DNA of 64,000 nt. Origin: Clytia hemisphaerica. Lineage: Eukaryota; Cnidaria; Hydrozoa; Leptothecata; Clytiidae. The notes under the pieces were generated by a model. The model was given only the letters and a program-made list of their open reading frames with translations, was not told the DNA's origin and did no database searches. Shown here in pieces: positions 51,665 to 63,747 of the stretch. The translations under genes and the position numbers were made by a program. Positions within the stretch are counted from its first letter, which is position 1, and the number at the start of each line of letters is the position of its first letter. Location of the stretch: contig CACVBU010000970.1 in NCBI GenBank assembly GCA_902728285.1, positions 728,741 to 792,740 on the forward strand, read 5' to 3'.

Positions 51665-51814
51665 GACCACGTTCACACGCTACAGTTCCGTTTCGCTCCG
51701 TACCGAATTGAAGTCATTCTGTTGGTTAAAATCAAGTCTTACGTCACTTCAAACCAATGGAATGCCTTCATTTCGTTTCAGAGCGAAACGGAACCGTAGT
51801 GTGTGAATGTGGTC
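51665..51814. mobile_element. 150 bp PIF/Harbinger-like MITE
   Basis: GACCACGTTCACACGCTAC at the left and GTAGTGTGTGAATGTGGTC at the right, with TTA on both sides (51662-51664, 51815-51817). The TIR extends through AGTTCCGTTTCGCTC / GAGCGAAACGGAAC. Confidence 0.85.
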
Positions 51815-51856
51815 TTACAAATACTGATAAAATCTTGCGTACGTACTATATGAATA

Positions 51857-52214
51857 CTTTAATAGGATAAATTTTCGCGGGGATTAATTTTCGCGGATTT
51901 CGCGGATTTGGGTGTCATCCGCGAAAATAAGTCCCATTGTAAATTTGAAAAAGGCCCATCCGCGAAATATTTCTAAACAAAACTCAAAATGTATTAAATA
52001 AATACTTTTCGAATGGTTACTTGCATCAAAGAGGCGCAAATAATGTGTATTTTAACAACCAACATGTATGATTTGACAGTGAAAGTCACAAAATCGTGAA
52101 AATATTGACACCCAATAGTGCCATCCGCAAAAATTAATCCCCGCGAAATCTTAAAATTTCGCGGATGAGCTCAACCGCGAAATTTAATCCCCGCGAAAAT
52201 TTATCCCATTAAAG
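51857..52214. mobile_element. CGCGGATTAATTTTCGCGG-word MITE, TA-flanked
   Basis: TA|CTTTAATAGGATAAATTTTC at the left and GAAAATTTATCCCATTAAAG|TA at the right. TTTCGCGG / CCGCGAAA words occur about ten times. Related at the ends to 50963-51293 and 41176-41453. Confidence 0.85.
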
Positions 52215-53022
52215 TAACACCAAGTGTGCGTGCGGGCATTAAAATTAATTTTAATGTATCAGGTAGGAATAGTTGAAATGAATTACTTCAGACTTGTTCA
52301 TATACAGTGTGTCCTAAAAAAAGCGGACAAATTTGTATATAAAAAGATCCTCATAATTTATACCAAAATTCTGTGACTTGTATATTTAATATTTCAATCT
52401 CAAAAACCTATTCAATTATCTTGGGAATTGAATATTTATCGATTGAACAAGGAATTTTAATCTTATTTCAATTATTCTAAGCCCAGTTTGGATAATGAGT
52501 TTTGAGGATTTTGAAAATTTATCCGCTTTTTTTTGGGACACACTGCACTTATGAACTATGAACTTATATTGAAACCGGATTGTATGAGATAAGCACATCT
52601 TTAGTTTATTTTAATTGAAATATTTTCTTTGTTATAGATGTTCTAAAATCGATTATTGACTATAAAGGTTTTCTATAGCAAATATTTTTCTACATTTTGA
52701 GGTTTATATAATTTTTAAAAATCTAATAATAAAAATTCTGCAAAGTTATAAAAAAAGTTTTTTTAAATCCATTGAAAAAAAACCCATTAAGAATTAGAGG
52801 TATCTATTGATAAGTGGATTGAAAATTCGAAGGCTCGAGAGGTTTATTAATGGTTCTAGATATTCCATTAAAAAAGTTGGTGCAAGAAGTTAGTGTAATG
52901 AACGCTAAAAACTTAATATTTCAAAACTTATTCATGAAAAAGAAAAGTTGAAGACTGTACAAAAATTTTAAAAATGTTTTTAAAAAGTAATTGTTTCTTG
53001 TTTTATTAAACAGTCATTGACT
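52215..53022. other. Intergenic between convergent genes
   Basis: No gene seen. It separates the 3' ends of the HNMT-like gene and SLC25A10. A pair of similar segments (about 52380-52520 and 55640-55790: TCAATC...GGGAATTGAAT, GATTGAACA, TTTTGAGGATTTT) marks another dispersed repeat. Confidence 0.45.
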
Positions 53023-56000
53023 TTATTCTTTGTACGGAAAAGCTCTTCTCAATTGTTCCAGAATGAGCCACGTAAGAATAGTGTGAGGTCCGAGACGAAT
53101 CCAGGCTGGAACAAATCCCTAGAAAGATATGAAAATATAGTAAGCTAAAAGAAATGAAATGTGAAAGGGTGTTGTGATGTGAAGACAATTGGTTTGAGAC
53201 GAAGTATTTATATGTTTTTAGATGTTATATTTCATGAAACCACAGTTCCTAATAAGCTACAATATCAGTCAAAATATATTGAGAATCTTGTTTAATTCCT
53301 CGTTTTAAAGTTCGGACGAGTCTCATGAATTTCCCTTTTTCTCAAATATTATAGCCGGTATTGTAAAAGAAATATATGAAGTTGAAAATAAAGAAGCAAT
53401 CAAAAGGGTCAGCCCTCTGTTCCAAGTATAACGATAATAAAGGATCAACAAAATTTTAACCCACGTCACAGCATCCCTGTCCATATCCCACACCCTTGTC
53501 AATATCCTAATAAGTGGAATTAGAATAGCTTGATCAACACCAATCTGCTCAATTGCTATTAAAAATTACTCACTCTATAAAATCCTTGGAAGATGCCATC
53601 CTTCGCTAGTACTCGTGCACAGTCAAAAATACCCTATAAAAGGTGAAAGGTTTTCATGACCAAATTTCGTTAAACAATATGTCTTAAACAATGTCTAAGA
53701 ATATGATTCTAATTGATTAAAACTTTGCCCAGCTGGCATTAAATATCGTCCAAACCGGCCACTTACTCTCGGGTACCTAATAGCTGGGGGGGGGGCACTA
53801 ATTAATTTTTCGAAGATTTTCCACCCAGGACATTCTTAGCCCAACCCCCACCCGCTTATTAATTTTTGAGGTTTTTTCCTACCCCCCTGCTTATTCCAAA
53901 CCCCCTGGCTATTAGGTACCCGAGAGAAGGGAATTACTACCAGAATACGTCTCTACCTTTCATTTTTTTACCCTGAAACAAAAATGCTGTCAATACAAAG
54001 CTGTCAAAGGTAAACTCTTCAAAAAAGCAGTCTTTTTTCTTACATTATATTCTCCAGGTTTCGCATTCATCAGCCTCGTTTTCATGACGTCAAAAGGTTG
54101 CGTCATTATCGTCGCTACCGTACCCTAATGAAAAGGAGAAATAAAACAGAACATATTTAAACAGGATAATATTTTTAGCGAAGGTTGGGTAGTACTCTGT
54201 GAGAATCCTAATCAACAGGGTTTATAAAAGTATAGTCAAAGTAATACACACTTATCAATCGCTAAGAAGATTGGACGCACCAATGGCGATCGGCGGATGT
54301 ATTTATTCATTTCGTAAGACCACAAATTATCAAAGATTCCAGATATCTGAATTCATTGAAACACTATTCTATTATATCATGAATCTTTGGGGAAATTTCT
54401 ACTACACAATACAAAATTTTTTTCCTATCCATTTGAATTATTACAGAGATATTCAACGCCAAGATGTCAACCCATAATGCAACAGAATAAATGGACAACT
54501 TACAGCGAAAACACTACTCGTTAAATGTGTCACCACGTTGTCTTTGAAATATCTGAAAAATAAATTTGTTCATTTATCTAGGTCTTGTTACGTGGAAGAG
54601 TTGAAATACCTTTGAGTGCTTTAAAAAAAAAACTTTTCACTATTTCAGAACCAGGCCTCTAAATACGTTCAACAATAAGGTACAATATCTCTGAATTGAG
54701 CTGGTTTGTCGCAACCCATCTCAACGTTTGTTTGGAGTAGGGGCGATTTCAATTCCTTTGATTTATTCATCAAAATTTCAACCAAGAAAAAAAGCTTTTA
54801 TTAGATCAGGTGAAGGCAAACCACAAATCTTGGAAATAACGACTTTCAGAATCTTGAAGTCTTCATAAATGAGAATCACAAAGGAAGCTATGAAAGAACA
54901 AGCATAACAAACCATACCCTGTACCAATAAGCATCTGTTTGGTTTGATCGTAGACTGCAACCTGTTAATATAATAAAGTTACATTAAACTAAAATACAGG
55001 GAGAATGTTTGTTAGAAATTTGAATCCCGATTGGAAATAACTAAGAGTGCCCACACAAAAATAATGCAACAACCTGTAGATTAGAGCCATTAAGCTGGAG
55101 GACTATAACTAGCCTAGAAATCTAAGCTAGTTTGATTCAGTCACTAGGACAAATCTGATGGTAAGTTGTGACTGAAAAACAGTATTCCGAGGCAAACTTA
55201 AAATCGGTGAATATAAAAAATCTTTACAGCGCCGAAAACGCTATATTGCCTGCCTAGCTGTGTGTCCTAGTCTTGTGAATAAGGGATCACTTAGGCTAGA
55301 CTATAACATAATATCCCTTTTCAGGGGCAAACCATATATTTGCATACCTGTCCAATAGTAATTAAAAGACCTCTGGTAGCAGTCATAGACACTCCAGCGA
55401 ACAATGTTCGAAAACCGTCTGAAAAAAGAACGAGTCGGTCATTAAAGTGTGTTTTTAATTAAAGACAGTAGAGATACAGTCAGATAATTAGTCCTTGTAA
55501 AGAATAAGTTGGTCGAAAAATGTGTTTTCCCAGCAAAGCTCTTCGACAATAAAACAGCAGAGATACACAGATAATAAGTTCTTGTCCCATTTTACTTAGT
55601 CGATGACTAATGATGTGAAGAAGTAATTTTATGATTTGCAAACTTAATATTTCAATCTAAGAAACTTATTCAATCATCTTGGGAATTGAATGTCTACTGA
55701 TTGAACAGAGGATATTAATCTTAAGTCAATTATTCTAAGGCCAGTTTAGATAACGAGTTTTGAGGATTTTACCCTATATAAAAAATTTGTCGGTTTTTTT
55801 GGAACGCACTGTAAAGGCATACCTTCGACTGCGACACGATATAGACCATTAAACGCGTGACTGTAACTGAAAAACAATGGAAAAAAAACTTATAAACAAT
55901 GTTATACATAAAAATCGAACAAAATTGTTAACTAAAGCTTTGATAATTAATTTTAATACTTTAAACTGAAAGTGGGACAGTGATATTACATTAGATAGGT

Positions 56001-59000
56001 AATCGAGCGCCTGAAGGCGGTTTTTCGCCGTCGTGTTTTTGGATACGGAATCGGAAAGGATTGTAGATAAAATCGAAAGTGAAAGCGCGCAGCATGAGCT
56101 ACCATTTTTAAATTCCACATATTGTGGCCGAATATTAAAGAGATGGCCAGTTTGCGTACTTTAATCTTAGGGAGCTAATCGACAGGGATCTGGATTACCG
56201 TGGAAATGACGCTCAACTTGAAAGTAGCCCCGTAGTAAATGAAAAGTTCCGATTTTATCTTACTTTCAAAGTTAAGCGAATTAGGGTTTCTGAAGAATTG
56301 TTCATTAATTCAGCCGTCAAACCAGTCTGCTCTGAGGCAAAGTGTGACATAATATTCATGATATGCATCATTGTAATGTCTTCTACATCGCACCATAGAC
56401 CCAAAAGTTGATTGGTTGAAAGTGATGTAAAATTAGACAATACATCACATTCAAACAATCAACTTTTGGATTCGCGATGTGATGCTAGAAGACATTGCAG
56501 TGATGCATATCATGAATACTTGGTCACACTTTGCCTCAGAGCAATCTGGTACGACTGCTGATCTATTAAACATTTCTTTGGATATCCTAATTCACTTAGC
56601 TTAGAAGACGTTGCAATGGTGCATATCATGAATATAATTACTGATGTATTGAAATGCTTCTTACTTTCTTCTCATTTCTTTAGGTAGCCTCATGTCATTT
56701 TGCATCCTACAAATTGATAAATAATTATAATTAAAAATGCCCCTCAAAGATCTAGAAAGTCGACTTTTCAAAATCCGAGACTAAAATTTACTGAGATGAG
56801 AAATTCTATAAAGCAATGAGTGTAATTCCAGGCTGTCAGTAGGGTATTGTCAATCATCTTTGATCGGTGTTTTTTTATCTGGTACCCTAATAGTAGTACT
56901 CAATAATGATGTAAATGCATCAACAGCGCTACAATCAGCGCATAAATATGTTGGCAATTTTGAGTATTTTAAAGTTTTTCAGAATTTAAAGTTTGGGCGA
57001 AGATTGCAATTTCAGTATTTCCACTTTGCTTTAACTGAATTTTTCGATTTTTCGGAGGGGAAAAGTGGCTTCCAGGCTATGTTCTCAGCCATATTTTTTT
57101 AGCTTTTAGATTCTGACATCCTAATGTCCTAAGTTTTAAGTCTATTGTTACTAAAAGCCCTTAAAAATCACTTGCGGTTTTAAAGTTTTGAGGGAATTCC
57201 CTTTTCATTATGGCTTCTTTGCAGGTATCAAAGATCAAAGAAAGCAGATAAAGCTTAGTCCGGGGTTTATCAAAAGGTCAGTGAGTATACCTGACATTGA
57301 CCATATCTGCAGGGTTGCCAGCAACTCCACCGATAAAACCTTGTAAAAAAAATAACAAAACAAAGAAATTTGAATATTGGGGACGTATAGTTTATTGGAC
57401 ATAGATGACAAAAACGATGTTTTTAAAATCTTTAAAGGGATAATCAGATAATTTTAGATATTTCATAGAATGCACAAAAAATTCATGGTTTTGAGTAAAC
57501 CATCCAAGCATTTTTGTCTAAGTATTTTTCAAATGTCGAGATATTTTCCAAAAATGAGTTCTTACACGGTTCTTAAATCAAAATTCTACTGTTCTTACTA
57601 AAAGTTAAAAATTTGTACATTTTAAATATCTCAACTTTGAAAAATATTTGAGGTATTGCTAAATACAATAGAAGGGATCCCACATATCAAATAACTCAAA
57701 CCATCCGTTTATCCCTTAAAGTAAACAGAGAAGATAAAGTTGACCACTCTAAAGATAATTTCAATATAATCTTTGGACGAGCTAGGACGAGCTGTTGATA
57801 TTAATTATGTTCCCGTCTTAATTTTTACTTACCACTTAAACAGCCAATAGCAAGTTTTTGATAAAACGGTAACGCCTCTAAAATGTTAAAAAATAAAACA
57901 TTTCAAATGGATCATCGTTCTTAATAGTGAGGTCTAGTTGCACATAAAAACGTAAGAATATTTTAGATGGTGATAAAAGAGTGAAGTTTGGCACATATGA
58001 TTCTCAGAGGGTCTAAAAAGCTTAATTTCAAACAGTAACACCAAATTTTGCCACCTGGCCACCTGCCAGATGACGTCATCAGGTGGCTGGGCAAAAAATT
58101 ATTATTTTTTGAAAATATTCAAACTCTGATGGTTCCAGCGGAAAGAGCATGAAATGCTGATGAAAATTGAGGTATAAAGTAATGCCTGGAAAATCATTCT
58201 ATCAAAAGTTATGGAGGTTGAAAGTTTTGTGATGACGTCATCAAAAGCCTTTTCAGGGTTGAAAAAAATTGACAAAATTTGATATTTTATACATGAATTC
58301 ATATCAAAATTCATTGCTTTTTCTGATTCTGATGTTCAAATTGAAATAAAAGCTTTAAATCCTACAGAATACTAAAACTTAGATTTGGAGATTTACAAGG
58401 CAAATCAACACAGCGTTCTCCCTTCAGGAACACAGTGTATAACCGACTAATTTTTTGGATGTTTTAAGCCTTCCCATACGTCGTTTAGACTCAAGCATCA
58501 GAAGGAACTTCGAATTTTGACATGGATTCACGTCTAAAACACCAAATTTGGTCAACATACGGACAACCTTGAACGACACACCTATTTACCATGGGGCCTG
58601 GGGGATGATATGTCAGGTAAAGCTGATTTATAAGGCAAACGTTGGAGTTAAAAAGGAAAACACAGTTTACCTGAGCGCCCCTCTAATATACTGGAACTGA
58701 TTTTCTCGTACATTCCAAAACGAACCGTGGTATATGTCAACTAGAATCAGGAAAATAAATTTGTTAAAAAATTAAGACATTTTAATAGAGGATTTAAACA
58801 AACAAATTAATAATGCTAAAACTTAAACAAGACGCAATGTTGCTCCGTTAAAGCGTTTGGACCGTCAAAACAAGCTTTAAATGGTTTTTTTCAATTTGAT
58901 ACTAATACATCAAGGAATTATTGACCTACGAAAATTTCTATGTACCTGTCTCAATATAGAAGCACTGATACCACTGTATAAACCAAGGATGCCATCATTC

Positions 59001-59604
59001 TTGATGACGTCAACACCAGCTGATATCAAGCCTTTACTTGGTTTCGCTTGTGTTTGTAAATGCACCTGTAAGTGGGTTGGGAAAGATGATGATAAGACGT
59101 TAAATTCATGTCTTGCTTGTCTAAAGTGAAGCTCTATGCTTAGCTTGATCGTAGTCATAAAATTGTAATGGTATTCTTTCGCTACTGTACTAGACATCAA
59201 GTTTAAAAACACCTTTTGGAAACAAAATAGAGAAAGCTGATTCGTCTAAATGACCATGACCCTAATTCTCCAATTAATAGACAAAAGGAGAAAATAGGAG
59301 GTGCAGCCTTTTGGAGAAAGTTTTAAAACTTTGTTTGCTGTTTTGAGGCTATCTACGTTTTGAATTGTACGTTAATTGGAGAATTAAGTATGGCTAAACA
59401 AAAATTTATAATACTTCAGCCATTCTAGTTGGCGTCGGCATTCGGCTAAATTGCCGACGTAAAAGAGCCAGACTTTTTTTGCAGAGGCAAATAAATCTGA
59501 ATTAGAAATACCTTTAGTAAATCCAGCGGATGTGTGAATAGAACAGCTCCGGCACCTGCTGGTCCACCAAGATACCATCTTTGTTTCTTGGGTTTATTAC
59601 TCAT
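53023..59604 (-). CDS. SLC25A10: Mitochondrial dicarboxylate carrier
   Basis: Thirteen exons (59604-59512, 59065-58946, 58740-58671, 57877-57833, 57339-57291, 56706-56665, 55866-55823, 55418-55348, 54961-54918, 54552-54504, 54124-54044, 53633-53574, 53118-53023) join in phase to exactly 287 aa, the length of human SLC25A10. The three mitochondrial-carrier signatures are present: HPLDLLKVHLQTQ, NPADMVNVRMQND and QPFDVMKTRLMNA. Family-specific stretches RWYLGGPAGAG, GLYSGISASILRQ, RRNYSHAFNGLYRVA and IRLGPHTILTWLILEQLRR support the dicarboxylate carrier over related SLC25 members. It exchanges malate or succinate for phosphate, sulfate or thiosulfate across the inner mitochondrial membrane. The micro-exon 56706-56665 (42 nt) was needed to close the frame. 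AATAAA overlaps the stop codon, and another lies about 15 bp further. Introns carry several MITEs. Confidence 0.96.
53766..53925. mobile_element. TCTCGGGTACCTAATAGC MITE in SLC25A10 intron 11
   Basis: Perfect 18 bp inverted ends, TCTCGGGTACCTAATAGC and GCTATTAGGTACCCGAGA. The interior has CCACCC / CCCCCTGCTTATT words. No target duplication is obvious. Confidence 0.85.
55110..55299. mobile_element. 190 bp hAT-like MITE, copy 2
   Basis: TAGCCTAGAAATC start and CTTAGGCTAG end, with the 8 bp duplication ACTATAAC (55102-55109, 55300-55307). Partner of 9347-9538; located in SLC25A10 intron 8. Confidence 0.85.
56330..56545. mobile_element. CCAATCAACTTTTGG hairpin MITE
   Basis: Inverted arms: TGCTCTGAGGCAAAGTGTGAC with GTCACACTTTGCCTCAGAGCA, continuing through CATGATATGCATCA and GTTGATTGGTTGAAAGTGATG / CATCACATTCAAACAATCAAC. 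The first and last segments are quoted only in part where long. A partial third copy of the arm lies near 56600-56635. Related to 50395-50545. Confidence 0.7.
56830..57283. mobile_element. Diverged CACTGACC-family element
   Basis: The right end CAAAAGGTCAGTG and the internal block GGTACCCTAATAGTAGTACT...GATGTAAATGCATC match the element at 29264-29548. The left end is degraded. It lies in SLC25A10 intron 5; the ORF 56860-57102 is read-through. Confidence 0.65.
57433..57718. mobile_element. AAAGGGATAATTAGATGG MITE, copy d
   Basis: Palindromic arms, TAAAGGGATAATCAGAT at the left and CCATCCGTTTATCCCTTA at the right, in SLC25A10 intron 4. Confidence 0.7.
58005..58310. repeat. TGACGTCA-bearing inverted repeat in SLC25A10 intron 3
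   Basis: GCCACCTGGCCACCTG...GATGACGTCATCAGGTGG forms a hairpin near 58035-58090, and a second GATGACGTCATC lies at about 58222. Overall style resembles 43893 and 47930, but I cannot define the ends. Confidence 0.5.
59417..59506. mobile_element. GCCGACG MITE abutting the SLC25A10 exon 1 donor
   Basis: CAGCCATTCTAGTTGGCGTC at the left and CTGAATTAGA at the right match 37092-37229. AATACTT precedes and AATACCTT follows. The latter is the exon 1/intron 1 junction (AAG|GTATT on the minus strand). Confidence 0.65.
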
Positions 59605-60422
59605 TGTTTGTTTGTGGTGTATTTTTGTTTATTTTCTTAATTATTCATTTAGCACTATAGGGAATAAAAGATAATTAAAAGGACAGTAAAACAGTCTAAA
59701 AGAAAGCCTGAAGATTAGAAATTTGTATTCCTCAAGAAAGTCAAGAAATTACAATTAACAATCAAATCTTAAACAGACAGTAAGTATACAGTAAGTAAAG
59801 ATAAGCCAAAAACCAAAGCAGATCAATTTATTGAATAAAATTTAAACTTTATAAAGCACATGAAAAAATAAATCATAAACAGATAAAACGGTCTTCTTGA
59901 CCTTCGATTGGTTCAGATAAAAATATGAAGAGAATGACCTTACTAACAAAGCTGGAAAATTATTCATGTTAGGAAAGTTTCTATTCCCCAAATGACAGTA
60001 TCTAAAACATCAAAGACTCTCTAAAAAGAGAGTAACGCCTCAATACCAAAATCAAATTTATTAGTATCTAAGATGTTGTAGCTAGCTAGACCTTACTGTA
60101 CTACGAAAAGATTTTGCAACGGAAAATTGTGACATCTCAAACTGATAATATGCAATAGTAGATAAACAATAAAAATGATAAAGGATTGCTCCATAGATTG
60201 TAATATGAGACTTCTAATTCATTGTTTGATGTCAAAAATTTGTTATTATAGTATAGCGGTTGTCTTGCACTCGTGTGTCAAGTTATCTAGGGGATTAGAC
60301 CATCTTGAAATTTAAAGTTAGCGGAGTCGAATAATTACTGATCTAAAGACATCCCTTGCATTGCATTTTAGCTTCAGTGAAATGTTTCTTAGGGACCCAA
60401 TTTGGACTTTGGAAAACGATCA
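59605..60422. other. Intergenic; one UBFD1-like fragment
   Basis: No complete gene. About 30 bp at 59893-59922 (TTCTTGACCTTCGATTGG...) repeat part of UBFD1 exon 62185-62103, encoding SEPIEGQE on the minus strand. Confidence 0.5.
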
Positions 60423-60718
60423 CACGCTTTTTTTTAAGAAACACACATTTAAGAAACATGAGGCTCAGAATGCCTAAAAACTAAGAAACATCTAAGAAAC
60501 ATGCTGAGGTTGAGAATGAGAAATAACATTTTTTACTTCGGTTTTTTTAAGAACCTTCCAATCAAAACAAATGTTTTTTTCTTTGCATGAAAAATAGGCT
60601 GATTATGTTAAACAGTTTAGAAACATATCAAAAACAATTAAGGCTCAAAAGGCCGATTTTTTAAGAAACATTGAGGCTGCTTGGTAAAACTAGTTTCTTA
60701 AAAAAACAAAAACGTGTC
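60423..60718. mobile_element. MITE of the AAGAACA design with AAGAAACA words
   Basis: CACGCTTTTTTTTAAGAAAC at the left and GTTTCTTAAAAAAAC...CGTG on the right. Every internal word is AAGAAACA (six or more); the shared ATGAGGCTCAGAATGCC motif is present. Confidence 0.7.
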
Positions 60719-61437
60719 AAATTCATTAAAATACATTTTTATGTTTTGTTTAACAAGGAGTATAGATGGATATTTAAAGTCTCCTTTCTCTTATTTTAAG
60801 GAGAATTTACATACTTGGTTTATTTATTTTGAACGTTCCTTAGCATCATATAGCTTTAAGAAAAATTTGTATTTCAAAAACTCTATGAACAAAAATTGTA
60901 CTATTTTAACAAAAGATAATAATTATAACCTAATTCTTTTGAAGACAACTTCTAAGTAAAATAAAACTATTTAGAATGCAAGGAAGTCTAAAAAATTAGA
61001 ACGAAATTTCAATTTAGCGAACAGAAATAAAAAGCAACCATGAAGATTGCTTCTTTACATTTATGTAGATTTCGGTTTCAGAAATACTACTTAATGAAAA
61101 AAGAAATTCCCTTTTGCAAAGTATCAACTTTTACTATATAAATAAACAGGTGCAGATGATAAAAATAGTTGTGTAAAATCCAGCATAAACAACAAACATT
61201 CTTCACGAGTTTTCATAAAAGTCCAGTCCAGGTTTTCGAACGTTTTGATTGATGTCATTATTCAAAAAATCCAATGATGGCTTTCATCTTTTTCTGCTTG
61301 AACGCGAATGCCATATAAACGTTTTTCTTTTTTATTGAACTAACTTTAAGATGTCATCTCTCTCTATTCGTCAAGCTCCGTAGAAGCGAGGCTCTGTTCT
61401 TTAGTCGATTGCAGCCAATACGTGCTTTGAAGCTTTA
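60719..61437. other. No gene seen
   Basis: The ORF 60714-60959 is AT-rich and unsupported. The likely 3' flank of UBFD1. Confidence 0.4.
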
Positions 61438-63354
61438 TTAAAAGACTTGCCATTTACCAAGGATAGTGTCTTTGACAGAATCAACATATTGCGCTGGGAA
61501 CCAGTAAATCCAATACCGAGATGCTTCTGTTGGTCCAAGTTGAATCGCCTTTAAAATGGTCGGGTGAAATTTACGCACTAATGCCGACAGCCCCTATCTA
61601 ATACCGACAACCCCTATCTAAGTACGTCATCCTTCTTTGGAGATATGACTAAAGGAAGGTCGGAATAACTCATTGAAAAATACAGTTTTAATAAGCTTTT
61701 TATATTTTCTTTAGGTAAGGTGTCTTTAGGTATTCAATATTCTAGCACTTTAATCCCCTATATCCCCACCAGTTCTCTACCTTAGACCAACAAACACCTA
61801 ACTTCTTTTCATCATCGTGCCTGCGGCAAATTTGAAACTCATTCTTCAAAACAACTGACAGTCTCAAATCAACTTGCCTGGAAACCGTATTATTGACAAT
61901 TAGTCTTGTCATCCGTCAAACCCATTGTGTCTTGCACTGATGCCAGAATTTGGGTTTGTGTTAGCTAGGTTTGAATGGCGTCCAAAATTTCTTAAAGCCC
62001 AATAAGTTAGACATTTGCGATATCTAACAGTGGAAAACTAGGACCTATTCCCCTTATGATCAATTTAGAAACGGAAAAAATGAAAAATGAAATGTATCTC
62101 ACTAAAATATGATATTCTTCTTGACCTTCGATTGGTTCGGATACAACATTTCGAATGGATGACATCGGTAGTTTTTCTGTCCTCTCTAAAAGTAAAGTTC
62201 TAGATCAATAAAATACCTTTGGAATTATTTTTGACATTAGCAACTTTTTTTTAAACATTTTTTTTGTGTTTCACAGTATTTGAATCTGACCTGTCAACAC
62301 TGACCTGTGACCCGTGACCTGTGACCTGTGACCTGCGTTTTACACTAACTGAAGGTTATAGCTAAGAAAGTGATACGATAGTGATATAGCCTGGTGATGG
62401 GAGGAGAATCTCTCGAAACTTAGCCAAAATTAAAATCTTAAATCTCGTAATCCAAGCAGATCCAAGCCACAATAAATTTTGAGAATTGTTTTACAGAATT
62501 ACTTCGTATTGTTGAACTAAAAAGACAGAAAACCTCTCTAATTTAGTACGAGGTGGTTAAGAAATGCTAGATAGATTTTTAAACGACATTTTTATATTCA
62601 CCTTTTGTCCCAAGCCACAGTTGATCGAGTTCTAGTTTGAAGGTTAACCGAACACGTCCTCCGGTTTTATTGACCATTCCAGATAATGGGACTTGCGGTA
62701 AAGGCTCCTGAATTGAAGAATGTATCAATCTTATTTGTAGCAAAGATAAGTTTGATGGGTTTGCATTCCCAACAAAATTAAATTTCTTTGCAAAAAAAAC
62801 GACTCTAACAAGATAAGCTTTCATGTTGAATGGATTTACATTAATGACTAAGACTACACAACTACAAAAAATGAGTTACAGAACATTAGCCAAAAATAAA
62901 AAAATGTAGTGTTTCCAGAAACCTGGCCGGGTGAAAAAAATTATTTTTCTGACCCGGCCACAGACTATGGGTTCATCTGATATGGTTCATCATAAAGAAA
63001 ATCAAGTTAACCGTTCAAGCTATCAAACGTCGCTTGTTTGATATTCCCGCTTGTAAATCAAGTTTTGTTCGTCAGTAGTTAATACATTAGTATTCAGGGC
63101 TTACTTCATACTGTTTGTACATAAAAGTTATCTTTAAAGTTCTATTTCAATGATCTTAAGTTGTCAAAAATAGAAGAAAAAAAACGTTTCATCAGCTGGC
63201 CGCATGAGAACTTTTTTCCTTCACCCGCATTCCGGAAACACTACATTTTTTTAGTTTCGCCTTAAGATAAATCTATTAAAAGAATTACCTTTCGACCTTT
63301 GACACCGACAGGCACATCATCTGGTTTTCCTTTATCAAGTACCTTTTTGTGTTG
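61438..63354 (-). CDS. UBFD1: Ubiquitin domain-containing protein UBFD1, C-terminal part
   Basis: Four exons (63354-63289, 62707-62602, 62185-62103, 61548-61438) join in phase to 121 residues ending in a stop. They match the conserved C-terminal domain of UBFD1: HKKVLDKGKPDDV, PLSGMVNKTGGRVRLTFKLE, DQLWLGTKERTEKLPMSSI, VVSEPIEGQEEYHILAIQLG and PTEASRYWIYWFPAQYVDSV, then ILGKWQVF. The N-terminal ubiquitin-like domain and the start lie upstream, beyond the right edge or in sequence I could not recognise between 63360 and 64000. UBFD1 is a widely conserved protein with an N-terminal ubiquitin-like fold, proposed to act in ubiquitin-related signalling; its biochemical role is poorly known. AATAAA overlaps the stop codon (TAATAAA), as in SLC25A10. 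Confidence 0.92.
62288..62340 (+). repeat. GACCTGT microsatellite
   Basis: Six or seven imperfect head-to-tail 7-mers, GACCTGT(G), in UBFD1 intronic sequence. Confidence 0.85.
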
Positions 63355-63437
63355 CTAGTATAAAGAAGTATTGATTAGTTGACAAATCAATCTGCCTGAA
63401 ACTGAGGTGGAGGCCTCATTTCCTCAACCTTTGTAAT

Positions 63438-63747
63438 GGGCCATTCCAGAATTTGTCTGTCACAGGGGGCGGACGACACAGGGGACGACACAGGGTTTCC
63501 GAGGGCAAAAGTTTTCACTAAAATTCGAAATTTCCAAGGTGAGAGAAGAAAATGTATGAATTTCCAAGGCAACTGAATTAAAAAAAGGCAAAAAAGAGTG
63601 GAATTTCTGATGCATTTTGCAGAAATACATGAATTTTCATAGTAATTTCCGACCACCACTGGATAAGAAAAATTATTCCCGAGGCTAGAAAAAATTAAAA
63701 AATGCACGTCCTCCGACGAGGGTAACAAAAACTTTTTGGAATGGTCC
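63438..63747. mobile_element. GGGCCATTCCAG MITE, intact copy
   Basis: GGGCCATTCCAGAATTTG at the left and TTTTTGGAATGGTCC at the right, AT on both sides. Its reverse complement aligns with the two halves at 26986 and 29650-29881. It lies in the UBFD1 intron upstream of exon 63354. The minus ORF 63387-63794 is read-through. Confidence 0.8.

Noticed and set aside
54060..54477. Plus-strand ORF 54199-54477
   Set aside because: Lies in an intron of SLC25A10 on the opposite strand with no family match.
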